From assembly GCF_003254395.2 (NCBI RefSeq), contig NC_037650.1:1302001-1366000 (forward strand): 64,000 nucleotides of DNA, given 5' to 3'. The notes beneath the pieces are model-generated. The model worked only from the letters and a program-made list of their open reading frames with translations. It did no database searches and had not been told where the DNA came from. Made by a program: the position numbers and the translations under genes. Source of the stretch: Apis mellifera (taxonomy: Eukaryota > Arthropoda > Insecta > Hymenoptera > Apidae). Positions 48,544 to 59,583 of this stretch are shown here, piece by piece (position 1 is the stretch's first letter; every line of letters starts with the position of its first letter).

Positions 48544-50386
48544 TTATCTTATCCCTCGAGCTATTCCATTTGATTTATAAGAGACGAGATTGCAGATGAC
48601 ATCAAATATTTCGTTTGTGTTGTTGATGATATTATTTCAATAATATTGATGATGGTTGGCCAAGTATTTAATTTTTCCAAATAATACGTAAAATAATTTT
48701 TTAATGTTTTTTTAATATTTTTTTCAATATCTTTATATTTTTTTAAAATTGAAAATCATAATTATTAAATTAAAAAATATTTATGAGCGTTTTCAATTTT
48801 TAAAAACTAGAAATGATATTTCACAAAGAAATACCATTTATGTCCAAATTACATGTTTCTTTATAAAATGTTTTTGAATTTTGCTGAGATAATCAAAGAT
48901 AGATATTTATTGCAAGCTTCAATCATTTCTTCCAATGTAACTATTAATTAATTAATAGAAATTAATTAATTAAATTAATGATCTATTACAATAGAATTGT
49001 GTATTAAAATTTTGTGCATGATTGGATACCAACTACGAGTAGAAATTTATAACATTAATATTAATAATAATTATAATAATAATAATATAATTAATAATAA
49101 TAATAATTATTATTATAATAATAATATAATAATAATAATTTATATATAATTTTACAATGTTTAATATATATTTTTCGAATATTTTTTTTATATTTATTTT
49201 ATAACCATTTAATAGTTTTAAAAATCTTTTAAGCGATATACAAGATTTTATATCAATTCTGTTATTTTAGTAAATCAGAAATGACAAAAATTCTTTTAGT
49301 TTTTTCCTTCTTGATGTTTTCATTTCCGTTTTATCAGATATCAATACGTAAATTTTCTTTACTTTTTAATTCTTTTTAGATTTCTAATTTGCAGATTTCA
49401 ATAATTTTTTTTGTTCATTTGTTTTTTTTATAATCTATTTTTTAATAATTATAATAAATTATAATTATAATTAATTTTAATAATTTATAAGTAATATTTT
49501 ATAAGATAAATGGAGCATATTTTCAAATAATCGAATTCTTACGTGTAAATGGACAATTTTCGAATTCATTTAGATCTATAATTATCATTTTTACTTTTGT
49601 AAATCGTTGAAATCCTTTAATATTGTTCCATAAATATATTTTCTTGTAGTTAAAGTAATAACATCACATATCATTGTTAATATCATTTTATGCTTAGTTA
49701 CAAAATTCTTTTCCTATATTATTTTTATAGGATATTAATGAATTTATTGCATCTCATATATAATCAATTTCACTTTTTAATATAGAATAAATTGTGGATT
49801 ATAATAAAAACATAGTAAGTAGTTTAGTATAGTATAGTAAGTAGTAAATAGTAGTAAAATAAGATATATATAATATAAAAAAGAAAAAAGAATAAATTGC
49901 CTTATATAGATATGGATCATGTCAATATTTATATTATATTGCAATGAATTCACTATCATTTTATCGCAGAATGATGTAATAGAATAATGCAAAATTGAAA
50001 AAAAAAAATGAAAATAGAAATGAAAATAGTGATTATGTCTAATATAATCCATTCATCCGGAAAAAATATGAGTTCCATTTTTATAGACTCAACACTTTTA
50101 ATTATATTAATTTTATTATATTTTATAAATTTGATTGTAATTTCACGATGATATCGATGAAGAGACGTTGGATTTTATAACTTTTTTCACAGAATTGTTT
50201 TATCTTATGAAATTTAATTTAATTGAAGAAAAATAAATGATAATAATAATCATAATTTCATTTCGATATTGAAGTTAATTTATAATTATTTTGATTTAAA
50301 ATTGTCAAAATATTTTTAAAACAATGATGATGTGACTTTACAAATTTTAAAAAATTTATTTCGATATAATTTTTTGTATTAATATC
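48544..50386 (-). pseudogene. Locus A: decayed or intron-rich minus-strand gene, paralogue of locus B
   Basis: Open minus-strand segments in gene order are: 50,258-50,386 (NTKNYIEINFLKFVKSHH, HCFKNILTILNQNN); 49,591-49,710 (KNFVTKHKMILTMICD, VITLTTRKYIYGTI, LKDFNDLQK); 48,861-48,947 (TLEEMIEACNKYLSLI, ISAKFKNIL); 48,544-48,636 (NNTNEIFDVICNLVSY, KSNGIARGIR). Each aligns, in the same order and strand, with a segment of 52.4-54.2 kb, and similarity persists at the amino-acid level where the DNA has diverged. Several stops and shifts separate the segments; some gaps could be introns but clear splice pairs were not found. The family is not recognised. The minus ORF at 49,777-50,052 lies between segments and is not the conserved frame. 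Confidence 0.4.
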
Positions 50387-50933
50387 ATTTAAAATATATA
50401 TTACATTATATTATTATATTATTATATATATTATTATTTTTTTGATTGCATTGTGATAAAATTATTCTAAAAACAAAAAATATGAAGGCGAAATTAATTT
50501 TTTTTTTATTATAAATACAAACTATTATAAAACGTGATACTGCGTGAAAAAATATCAGAACTCAAGTTGATGTATAACAAAATCATTCGCCAAATATTAC
50601 ACTAGTAAAAAATATTAGCGATATATTAATTGCTTTTAAATATTTGCTCCATTCAGTTGATTTCTTCCATATTATTTTTTTATTTATAATTTTTAATTTT
50701 ATAATAATTATAATAATTAATTTATAAATATTTATACAAAAACAATTAATTAATAATATAATGTTTATATAAAGAATAATATATTGTATATATATATTGT
50801 ATATATATTTAAAATATACATATTGTTTTTATCTGAAATGCGGTATCCATGAATGGCAATGATTAATTTTTTCATTTAAATAATTATGTGAAATAACACA
50901 TATATCAATAATAAGGATGTAATCCAATTTTCT

Positions 50934-51095
50934 TTAATATTTCCTATATAAAAATGGTGATTTTCTTGCTATTATTCTCGTACTAGAATTAGGATTTTCT
51001 TCTACATTCCGAAGCACTATTTTTTCTGTAGTAGGAGTTTTTGACTTTCCAGTATTAATAGCATTCTTCACGAAGGTTCCATGCATTCGTAAATA
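50934..51095 (-). pseudogene. Tc1/mariner-like transposase N-terminal relic
   Basis: Open for 53 codons: RMHGTFVKNAINTGKS, KTPTTEKIVLRNVEENPNSS, TRIIARKSPFLYRKY then TAA. The arrangement 'TGTF...GKSKTPTTEKIVLRNVEENPNSSTR.IA' resembles the helix-turn-helix linker region of a widespread insect transposase group of the Tc1/mariner superfamily, which has GRP/T-E-(x)-V-L-(x)2-I-E-E-N-P-(x)-S-T-R. Upstream, in other frames, a RRYSRE-type piece may be the preceding helix. The catalytic DDE/DDD part is absent. It lies between the paralogous loci A and B. Confidence 0.5.
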
Positions 51096-51199
51096 TTAAA
51101 CTATTCTCTGGAATATCTTCTTATTAAATATTTTACAAAAAGGAAATATTCTTTTAGCTTCCTAATGGTTTCCGTCTGCTTTTTATAAATTTCGATTAT

Positions 51200-52420
51200 T
51201 TGTTTAGATAAATACATAGTGAAAAGAATTTATATTAATAATAAGAAAATAAATAGAACTAAAAAACATTAATACTAAATTTTTATACACATTTTTATTA
51301 TATATTATTAAAAAATTTAAATTATATTAAAATCTGAACTTAATGACTTTGAATATTGCACAAATGTGATGCTATTTATATAAAAAATCACTTACAATTG
51401 TAGAATGGCACAATTGTTTGTATTATGAGTTTGGAATGGATAAATAGTATTTTACTCTAATTACTTGTGACTAATTTACTACTGATTGTAATGCTGATCT
51501 GATTCTAATTGTATTCTGAATTGTGAACTGTATTGTTCAATTGTTGAATTCTATCTAATTTGGCGCTCTTGAATTTTCCTTCAATTCATCATTTTCTATG
51601 AAAATGCAAATTGTTAAAGAAATCAATGGTTGCGTTAGAAGATTTGTAAGAATGATATTGCATCGCAAAAAAATAATAAAACAAAAAACATGTTCTTCAT
51701 ATATTTTTAATTATCTTGGATAATTAAAATTTTTTAATTTAGATAAATGTTTTCAAATTAACTTTTGGCCAGTTAAATTGGTCAATTGATCAAAATATGT
51801 AATATATGTCAGATGTATTCATCATACGTGTGCGTATAGAAAATTGTACTTTAAAAATTTAATTAAATTGAATTATTTCAATATATTATCAATCATCAAA
51901 AATAATTTTTGAATTCGTCACCTATAACTATATATATTATTATGTCAGTTAGAGGAAATAGTTTTTTCTTTAGAAATAATAATTTTATTGAACGTACAAT
52001 TATTTCAGAAAATAAATTAATAAATTAAAGAAATTTAATAACTCAAAATTTAATAACTCAAAATAAAAAGAAATATTGTATATATAGAATTTCGATCTAA
52101 TCAATCTAAAAGTGATGTATGATTAATTTAATATATATAGAAAGAACTATTAAAAACAATTCTATAGTTTATAACAAAATTAAAACTTATTTATAAAATT
52201 ACATAATAATCCAATTAGCCGATTTAATTGTTTAAAATTTATTAAAAAACAAAATTGTTTAAAAACAGTTTCATATCGATTTTTTTTATAAAATATGATA
52301 ATATTATATAATAATATGTAAAAATAATTATATTTATATACTATATGATAATAAATTTAAAAAGAAATATATAATTATATATACGATCATCAATGCGATT
52401 TTCAATCCTCGAGTTATTTT
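51200..52420. other. AT-rich stretch; no gene recognised
   Basis: 51,330-51,660 is slightly richer in G+C, with repeated 'ttgtgaactgtattg'-like words and no clear open frame. The remainder is low complexity. Confidence 0.45.
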
Positions 52421-52426
52421 ATTCAT

Positions 52427-52498
52427 CTATGCTTTTAAAAAACGAGATAAATTGTAGATATTGTTAAATATTTCGAGTTTATTCCTGATAATATTATC
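52427..52498 (-). pseudogene. Locus B segment 8 (C-terminal-most seen)
   Basis: Open for 23 codons, DNIIRNKLEIFNNIYNLSRF then LKA, followed after a TAG by MNKITRGLKIALMI. It aligns with locus A at 48,544-48,636 (NNTNEIFDVICNLVSY, KSNGIARGIR), sharing EIF..I.NL and I.RG. Confidence 0.4.
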
Positions 52499-52802
52499 CT
52501 AATAATTGCTTAAAATATTTAAATTTAAAATTATTTAGATTTTTTTCAAATAGTATCTAAAATAATTTTTTAAAAATATTTTTTAAACAAAGATTAATAA
52601 TATTTATTATTATTATTATATAAAATATATAATAATATAATATATTATATATAAATATATAATATAATATATATAAATATATATAATATATAATAAAACA
52701 TATAATAAATTTAATAAAAACTAACAAAAAAATATTAACAAATATTTTCAATTTTTAAAAATTGAAATCTAAAATAATATTTGGTGAATTTTTATTCGAA
52801 AA

Positions 52803-53054
52803 TTATTTCAAATCAAATAATTCTTTTTCTTCATTAGTATCATAAGAAATTTCTAATGATAGAAGCATTTTATATTTTTCTTTAAAAATGTTTTTTTTTT
52901 TTTTTTTCATTTTTTATCTCATGTCAATCAAGAGACGATTTGACATTAAAAGTAATCTATTCATCACATCCAAATTACACATTTTTTTAGACAAATTTTC
53001 TTGAATAATTTTGCCGATATCGAAAATATTTATTGTAGGTTTCAGCTGGTTTTT
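52803..53054 (-). pseudogene. Locus B segment 7
   Basis: Eighty-four codons in one frame with a single TAA (52,914-52,916): KNQLKPTINIFDIGKIIQEN, LSKKMCNLDVMNRLLLMSNR, LLIDMR, stop, then a Lys tract and YKMLLSLEISYDTNEEKE, LFDLK. Locus A contains the matching ISIFDYLSKIQK and HFIKKHVIW at about 48.85-48.93 kb in another frame. The long poly-A tract after the stop may hide a frameshift. Confidence 0.4.
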
Positions 53055-53062
53055 TCAATATA

Positions 53063-53164
53063 TTATTGATTATTAATATAATCAATAGAAATTAAAGCAT
53101 ATTCTATTACAATAAAACCATGCAATAAAATTTCGTGCATAATTGATTTTATCATGCTGATATC
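53063..53164 (-). pseudogene. Locus B segment 6
   Basis: Thirty-three open codons, DISMIKSIMHEILLHGFIVI then EYALISIDYINNQ. Locus A has IMHKILIHNSIVI at about 48.97-49.02 kb, in order between its other segments. Confidence 0.4.
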
Positions 53165-53526
53165 ATTTGATATCAATCATACTACTTTATGTATAATTTT
53201 GCAATGTTTAATTAATTAATATATTTTTAATAAATTAATATATTTTTTGAATTTCTTTATGTTTGTACAAAATTCATTTATTTTATATTATATTCATTAA
53301 ATTCATTTTATTTTTAAATTCTTTTTAAACTTTATTTAAAATTTGTAGGCTGTTCGATAATTTCTTTTTCTTCAATATTTCTTTCTATCTTCTTTATCAT
53401 CCATTTTTAAAGATATTTTATATGATAAATAAAATATAATTTTAAATAATCGAATTCTTATATATAAAATAGAAGCAGAAATTGAATTTATTTAAATTTT
53501 TGTCTATTATCTTTATTTTTGTTAAA

Positions 53527-53652
53527 TTATTGAAATTTGTTGATGTTACTCCACAGATATAATCCAAATTTTCTTGTAGATAAAGTGTTTATAATAATAT
53601 TATCATTAGCTATTATTAATATTATTTTATGTTCGATTATAAAATTATTTTT
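53527..53652 (-). pseudogene. Locus B segment 5
   Basis: Forty-one open codons, KNNFIIEHKIILIIANDNII, INTLSTRKFGLYLWSN, INKFQ. It aligns with locus A 49,591-49,710, sharing HK.IL, D.I, L.TRK and a terminal FN/NKF-Q motif. Between this and segment 6 a weaker frame reads IERNIEEKEIIEQPTNF. Confidence 0.45.
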
Positions 53653-53801
53653 CTATAATGTTATTTTTATGGATTTTAATAAATTTATTATATTACATAT
53701 TTTTATTATATTACATATCGATTTCACTTTTGATTATATCAATTATATTTTTTACAAATCTAATTGGAATGGCAATATTGTAATGAAAGCATTGAATTTT
53801 G

Positions 53802-54164
53802 CTATAGAAGTGTCTTATTATTTGACAAATAATTTAATTGAAGAAGAACAAATGAACATTGAAAGATGTATTCATCAAAATCAAATTCATTTTCAAACAT
53901 TTGCTTATAATAGTTGTGTCGAATCTATTATAATCCTATTTTGATATCAAAGTTTGATGATGTACAATTATCTTCATTTAAAATTGTCAAAATATATTTT
54001 AAGCAAATTAATAAACATGAATAATGGTATGATTTAATAAATCTTGGTAATAAATAATCTAAAGATTTATTTCGACGAATACGATTGTTTTTCTCAGTAA
54101 TTAATAACTTGAGTAACAATTCATTTTCTCTTTTATAATGTATTGAAGCATGGGTATAAATTCT
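53802..54164 (-). pseudogene. Locus B segment 4, longest conserved frame
   Basis: One frame spans 121 codons with only two adjacent stops (53,925-53,930). It reads RIYTHASIHYKRENE, LLLKLLITEKNNRIRRNKSL, DYLLPRFIKSYHYSCLL, ICLKYILTILNEDNC, two stops, then IRHNYYKQMFENEFDFDEYI and FQCSFVLLQLNYLSNN. Locus A at 50,258-50,386 matches FIKSYHYSC...KYILTILNEDN with FVKSHHHCF...KNILTILNQNN. The overlapping plus-strand ORF of 135 codons (53,537-53,944) is considered a shadow. The family is not recognised. Confidence 0.45.
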
Positions 54165-54268
54165 TTATAATTTCTGATAAATAAACATTGATATTTCGAA
54201 AAGCCAGCTTCAACAAACATCTTATATATATAGAGTTTTTTAGTAGTTATTTTTCTATAATTTTTCTA

Positions 54269-54532
54269 CTTCAATGTTGAATAAATAGCTTTATATTTTT
54301 TAAATTTACTTGGGAGAACGAATGTTTTTTTTAATGCTGAAGTATTTCTTTTTTCCAAAGACTGTAATTTCATTTGAGTGGCAAATATTTCATTCTATAT
54401 CTGATCATCTTTCTTTGCATTTGGAAACTTCATCATTTTTCTCTTTGTTCTATCGCTTGATTCATCAATGATTTCGATGATTAATCTGATCTTTTTTTTT
54501 TCTTTTTTTTTTGAAATAATTCTGCAATTCTG
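54269..54532 (-). pseudogene. Locus B segment 3, charged
   Basis: Follows an acceptor-like ttattattcttaaaatag (exon start 54,532). One frame of 87 codons with a single TAG at 54,395-54,397: after a Lys-rich start, IRLIIEIIDESSDRTKRKMM, KFPNAKKDDQI, stop, NEIFATQMKLQSLEKRNTSA, LKKTFVLPSKFKKYKAIYST. Charged, helical, possibly nuclear. Phase from the preceding segment fits RIAELFQ in another frame, meeting this one after the A-tracts. Confidence 0.4.
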
Positions 54533-54697
54533 CTATTTTAAGAATAATAAAAGATTTATATACTATTACATTTTTATTAATTATGATAATCAATAATTAA
54601 TATATGATATTAAAATAATATTTTACATTATGTATTGACGTAATTATTACGCTTATTAGAAACAAATTATCCAAAATTGTTGTTCACGAACACTTAC

Positions 54698-54753
54698 TTA
54701 TCCAAAACATTATTTACATTTTTTTTTCTACTAAATCCATTCTTGGAAGCATA
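54698..54753 (-). CDS. Locus B segment 2, exon with strong donor
   Basis: Eighteen open codons, YASKNGFSRKKNVNNVLD, ending at a GATAA|GTAAGTGTTC donor (phase 2). The next acceptor, ahead of 54,532, is about 160 bases on, a normal insect intron length. This splice pair is the best sign that locus B was, or still is, a spliced gene. Confidence 0.4.
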
Positions 54754-54793
54754 TTAATTGTTTCCTACGTGTATTATTATTATGTTGATTCTA

Positions 54794-54898
54794 GGAAGTA
54801 ATTTTATTGTAAAAGTGGAAACTGTTTCGTTTCATGATTGATTTTATCACTCTATCCTTTTTTTCATCGATTATAATAAATTTGTATTTAGCATCAAG
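54794..54898 (-). CDS. Locus B segment 1
   Basis: Thirty-five codons following an AG (tcatgtcgttag): LDAKYKFIIIDEKKDRVIKS then IMKRNSFHFYNKITS, then TAG. In another frame the sequence leads on to segment 2. No match is seen in locus A, which was either truncated here or separated by the transposase relic. Confidence 0.35.
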
Positions 54899-54899
54899 C

Positions 54900-56035
54900 T
54901 AACGACATGAAAAAATAATTTTTATAATAGTGTAAAATAATTAATTTTACATATAATTAAAGTATAAAATCATTATTTTATAAACATGATATTATGAATA
55001 TGATATATATTTTATCCTTTCCAATATAATTTGGATAATTCCATTTTATCATAAAATGATTTATAATGATTTTATAATTAGAAACGTTGAATTAAAACAA
55101 AAATATCGGAAATTTATCATATAATTCTTCAAGTACATTTTTTTATAATGACATTTATATATGAATATATCCTAAATGCAAATGATAATAATCTAAATGT
55201 TTTTTTGGTAGCAAGATATTTGCAAAAAATATATAATTTATTTCATCAAGTAAAACAATCAAAAGATATAAAAAAAAAATATAGATAAAATAAATATAAG
55301 TACTATATATACTATATATTATATAACACGTATTATATATTATATAATTCGTGTTATATATACTATATAAATATAGAAAAAATATAGATAAAAATTATAT
55401 TACTAAAATATAAAAATTATTTTTTCTTCATAATCAACTTATCTCATTGTTAAAAATAATTTTTCAAATGAATTTTTCAAGATATTTCATTGATATATAT
55501 ATAATGATATTTAATATCATAATTAATATCATAATGATATTTTTTTAAATTATTAGTAGTAAAAATTTATTTGTTTTTTTCTTTAATCTAAATTTGAGAG
55601 ATAATTGTCAAGAAATTAATATATAGAAAATTTAATTTGGTAAAAAAGTTACAATTTATATATATATATATGTAAATATGTATATATATGTAAATAAAAA
55701 GCAATTCTTTTTACAAAAAAAATTATCTTTATGTATAATATATTGTCCAATTTGATTTATAATCTTTTTGTTAACGATTTATTAAAAAAAAAAAACACTG
55801 GCTAATAACGAAGCACATAATTGAATCACAAAACAACATTAACTATATGTTGACGATCAACTCCAAGAATCGAACAAATCCAAGCAATATATCAAAAAAA
55901 GTATAAGTCGAATATTATAATTTTTTTCATAATATAATTCGATATAATTTTTTATAAAAAAATATTTATACTCATATATTATATTTTATATGTTAACATA
56001 CTTTTTACAACATTTATTGCTTGAAATTATTGATA
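54900..56035. other. AT-rich stretch; no gene seen
   Basis: Includes taatatata-type symmetric blocks at 55,300-55,370 and short (AT)n. No protein-like frame noticed. Confidence 0.5.
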
Positions 56036-56039
56036 CATG

Positions 56040-56625
56040 ATTGACAACACATCACTATTGTCGCGGTTCGATTAGCTTATATTATATATATTTAATCGCT
56101 TCGTGATTAAAAAGACATAACAAAAATTTTTGCAAAGAAAAAAGTTGCTTGAAATTACTTCAGGAATTTCAAATTCACAGATGTTATTTTTAATGTCATA
56201 TTCGGGATATCTTATATATCTTATATATTAAAATTGTACAAAGAGGAAAATCAGAAAAATTAGAAGGAAATTGATTAGTATTATAAAAGAATTAAAAAAG
56301 AATTTTAAATTTATTTATACGATACAAAAAAAATAAACACAGATATAAAATATTTTATATTAAACAGTCAAAAATAAAAAAAAAAGAAAAAAATTGCAAA
56401 ATTATTAATATTATTTTATACGATTTTGAGTTTGTATATAATTAGTATATAACAAATGCAACAAAATAAGGAAAGAAACAAAAAAAGAATAAAAAAAATT
56501 CTACGTTCTTTAATTTTCTTCTGCTTTTTTAATTTGCTCTTTTTACCCATCAAAATGATCTAGAGGATTTTCTAAATAAAAGAAACGAAATTGAAATACA
56601 CAATACAATCAAAGCCACAAGACAT
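56040..56625. repeat. Dispersed 0.6-kb repeat, copy 2
   Basis: Direct-orientation partner of 8,600-9,215. On the minus strand both copies begin a short frame with M(D/G)K and basic residues (MDKKRKLKKLEKNKE versus MGKKSKLKKQKKIKE) after a pyrimidine-AG, at about 9,150 and 56,550. The frames end soon after in hydrophobic, composition-driven sequence, so coding is doubtful. Confidence 0.6.
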
Positions 56626-56629
56626 TTTT

Positions 56630-57480
56630 TCATAAATTATTATATGGATTTATTATATCATTTACAATATCAACAATATATTTAATAATTACCATAATTA
56701 TGTTTGTTTTATATAATTATATAAAAAATATTGTGTATTTTATTTTTTAATATAAAAATATTGAAATTAAAAATATCCAAATAAAATAATGAAATAAAAG
56801 AAAAGTAATTCGAATGTGTGACAAAAATAAAAATATAAAATGTTATATTATATATTCATTCTATACTAAAAATTTCATAGTTTATATTATATATATCATT
56901 ATATCTAGATATATAAAAAGAAAATGTACTGAATCTCTAAATGTATTTAGTTTTAGTTAATAATAGTTTTATGTTCGCAAATAGAACAACATGATAGTTT
57001 TAAAATAATTTTAAAATAGTTTTTGCATCACTCTGACATTCTCTTTTTTACTTTTTCCTTTTAATGGAAAAACTATTCTTTATTTTTTTTCTGTTTTATT
57101 TGTCCTTTATTTATTTTAAATTTCTTTTTAAAATACACGAATATATATTCGAAAAAACAAATCCATTCATGATATTAAAACACTGAAAAGATGATACAGA
57201 ATGATGTTGCGTGAGAATCGTTTATTGAGAGAAGAGAGAAAAATTCAGATAATTTTTGAAATTGTATATTTTTTAGAAACACTTCAATGTGGTTGAAATG
57301 TGTGTGAACTAGTCTTATAATTTGAAATGATATTTTGAATTATACTAATCTCAATGGCAATCAGTATTATTCTATTATTCTTGGATAAAATTATTACAAA
57401 TAAATTCGCTATCAGTTTTCTGGAAATAACGGACTCTCTAATGATTTAAATCTTTTAGTCTAATTCTAGAAATTTTCCTT
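56630..57480. other. AT-rich stretch; weak minus-strand frames
   Basis: 57,260-57,440 has minus-strand pieces such as IRESVISRKLIANL and KNNRIILIAIE that could extend the segment at 57,503-57,598, with stops between. No other structure recognised. Confidence 0.35.
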
Positions 57481-57490
57481 AAACTCAGTT

Positions 57491-57545
57491 GGCAATCGCT
57501 CAATCAAACGATTGCCTACAGTGGTCTACAGTGTCATTGACCACT
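57491..57545. repeat. Two adjacent small hairpins
   Basis: GGCAATCG...CGATTGCC (57,491-57,516, 8-bp arms, 10-base loop) followed by AGTGGTC...GACCACT (57,520-57,545, 7-bp arms). The arms are relatively G+C-rich for the region. They overlap the coding-like segment on the minus strand. Confidence 0.6.
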
Positions 57546-57598
57546 TGTCTTGCTTCATCAAAGATCTGTGATTTCGCAAAATGAACATAGAAGGGATT
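57503..57598 (-). CDS. Locus C segment, exon-like, unknown protein
   Basis: Thirty-two open codons between stops, NPFYVHFAKSQIFDEARQVV then NDTVDHCRQSFD. Codons GCG, GTC, GAC, CAC and AGG stand out from the flanks. A one-base shift continues as NRLIERLPTEFKENF and, after stops, KRFKSLESPLFPEN. That pattern suggests a real coding sequence now frameshifted. No family recognised. Confidence 0.35.
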
Positions 57599-58225
57599 TT
57601 AAATGAGAATTTGATAAAATTCGAGGAAAAATCAGAAACTTTCAAACTTTTGAACTATTGAGTACTTCGAAAGAAAACAAGTTTTTACAAGTTTATTATT
57701 AGAACTCATGAATTTTGTAAATTCGAACTAATAGAATTTTTTTAAAATCTCATGAATTCATTCAGTAATAATGTAAACATTCATTAATATATGATTTTTA
57801 TTCTCGATCATTTAAAATAGAATTTTATTAATAGCGAATTTTATTATTATATATTATAATTCTACGAACAGTTAATACATGAAAAGGATTAAACCTTATT
57901 GTAAATTTTCTTTATTTTTTAATAAAAATTCATGTGAACAAAAATCAATTTTTAAAATTTGTTATGTTCCGCAAATAGAACAATATGATATGTATTTGTT
58001 AAAATATTTAAAATGTTATTATTATTAACATTACTTAAAATGTAAAAGCATGTAAAAGTTTTTACAAATGTTCTTATAAAAGTGCCAAATTTTGTTAAAT
58101 TTTTGATTTCAATATTTTCTTTTTGTTTAAGGATTTCTTTAATTTATTATAAATTTAACTAAACAATCTATAAAATTTAATAAAAATTTTTATAGTATCA
58201 TTTATTAGTTTATAGAATTATATTT

Positions 58226-58450
58226 TTAATTGTTGAAAATCTCAATGGTATTGCTATAGTGTAAAAAATAGAAGAATTTGAAGCTGAACATTTCGATTCT
58301 TGTAAATATTTGTTTGAATATTGCATGTCCATTATTATCATCAAAATTGTAACTAATTATTTTGATTTCTATTATCTTTTGATTATCTTTACTATTTGAA
58401 ATTATATTATAAATTATATCTTTTCTATTTACAATAATATAATTGAATAA
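58226..58450 (-). CDS. Locus C segment, exon-like
   Basis: After an acceptor-like attatattattgtaaatag the frame reads KDIIYNIISNSKDNQKIIEI, KIISYNFDDNNGHAIFKQIF, TRIEMFSFKFFYFLHYSN, TIEIFNN and stop. HAIFK...RIE followed by LHYSNTIEI loosely recalls insect odorant-receptor loops, but the phase with the previous exon does not fit and I do not assign a family. Confidence 0.25.
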   Translation of the reverse strand, partial: LFNYIIVNRKDIIYNIISNSKDNQKIIEIKIISYNFDDNNGHAIFKQIFTRIEMFSFKFFYFLHYSNTIEIFNN

Positions 58451-58499
58451 TAATTTGCAAAAGATTTTGTAATGAAAATTTAACAATAGTTTCACTTAC

Positions 58500-58586
58500 A
58501 AATGATCTGACATTATTTCTTATTTCAAAAAAATTATTATATAAATCACAATTTCTCTTTTTATTTTTTAATCGGATATTTATATA
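58500..58586 (-). CDS. Locus C segment with good donor
   Basis: Twenty-nine open codons, YINIRLKNKKRNCDLY then NNFFEIRNNVRSF, ending exactly at GTAAGTGAAAC (phase 0). Upstream on the same strand other frames read NYYNNKEEPITFSLNKIV (about 58,600-58,670) and MSKDINQFLNLIQAIITA, CKKENKDLAIVL (58,740-58,818), separated by a long A-tract. Confidence 0.3.
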
Positions 58587-58659
58587 TCAATGTTTATTTA
58601 AATTATTATTGTAAAATGTTACAATTTTATTTAATGAGAATGTAATTGGTTCTTCTTTG

Positions 58660-58866
58660 TTATTGTAGTAATTTTAAAAGAAAAGTAATTTTCTGTTTTT
58701 TTTTTTTTTTTGGTCGTTCTTTTTTCTTTAAGACAATAGCTAAGTCTTTATTTTCTTTTTTGCATGCTGTTATGATTGCTTGTATTAAATTTAAAAACTG
58801 ATTTATATCTTTCGACATTCTGTTATTTTTTTGTTTTTGTGATTTTAGGAATAAATTTTTTCTCAA
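58660..58866 (-). CDS. Locus C segment, Lys-rich helix
   Basis: An acceptor-like aaaaaataacag precedes an ATG reading MSKDINQFLNLIQAIITA, CKKENKDLAIVLKKKE, then a long Lys run encoded by A-tracts. The first 35 residues look natural. The rest is likely composition or a frameshift tract. Confidence 0.25.
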   Translation of the reverse strand: MRKNLFLKSQKQKNNRMSKDINQFLNLIQAIITACKKENKDLAIVLKKKERPKKKKKQKITFLLKLLQ

Positions 58867-59583
58867 AAAATTTGAAAGTTGATAATATCGAAGTATTAGA
58901 ATTTATATATATATGTATATTTATAAATGTTTTACAATCATTATATATTATGTAGATTTAAATCTTTTTAACACTTAATAAAAATTTTTTCATTTTACGG
59001 ATAAATTATTATAAAATATCTGAATTTTTTTTTCAATTACTTTTATATTTTTCAAGAATAAGAATTTTTTCTAAATTTAATATAAAATCAGAAACAACAG
59101 CTATTTTTCTAATATTCATCTACAAAAAGTAAAAATTTGAACACTTTTGTGGATAGAATTATTTCATACATATTATTTCATATTATTTCATAAGTTGAAA
59201 GAAAAGTTAGAAAAATTTTTATACTTGAAAATTTTTCTAATTTTATCATGTAAAATTTATTTATATGATATTATATTATTTATGTACTTTAGTGTATGAT
59301 TAAATTATGAAGAACTAAATATATATATGTAACATGCAATTATACTATAGTATAACTATTATATAAGCATATTGGTATAATTAAAATTTATAAAATAAAT
59401 TTAAAGATATATAACTAAAATTTGTGTATGTATATTATAAAAAAATATTGTGTCATAGTTTTTCAGATGATTCTATATTTTTGGATTAATAGAGATCTAT
59501 AAAAAAAAATTATTACAAAATTAATTTTAATTAAAAAATTCAAGATTATATTCTTTTTTTTTATTGCTTTATATAATACTTAC

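Noticed and set aside
49777..50052. 91-codon minus-strand ORF in locus A
   Set aside because: The frame is not the one that aligns with locus B, and the translation is His/Phe/Tyr-rich low complexity.
53537..53944. Longest plus-strand ORF (135 codons)
   Set aside because: It begins without a proper ATG, is Ile/Phe-rich in its first half, and its frame is broken by stops in the paralogous copy at 49.6-50.1 kb. The minus strand carries frames that align between the two copies, so this is taken as a shadow.
48540..54120. Tandem odorant- or gustatory-receptor relics on the plus strand
   Set aside because: Short plus-strand pieces (PRAIPFDL, LNFAEIIKDRY) first suggested receptor loops. The minus strand gives longer, mutually consistent frames, and no receptor C-terminal motif was found.
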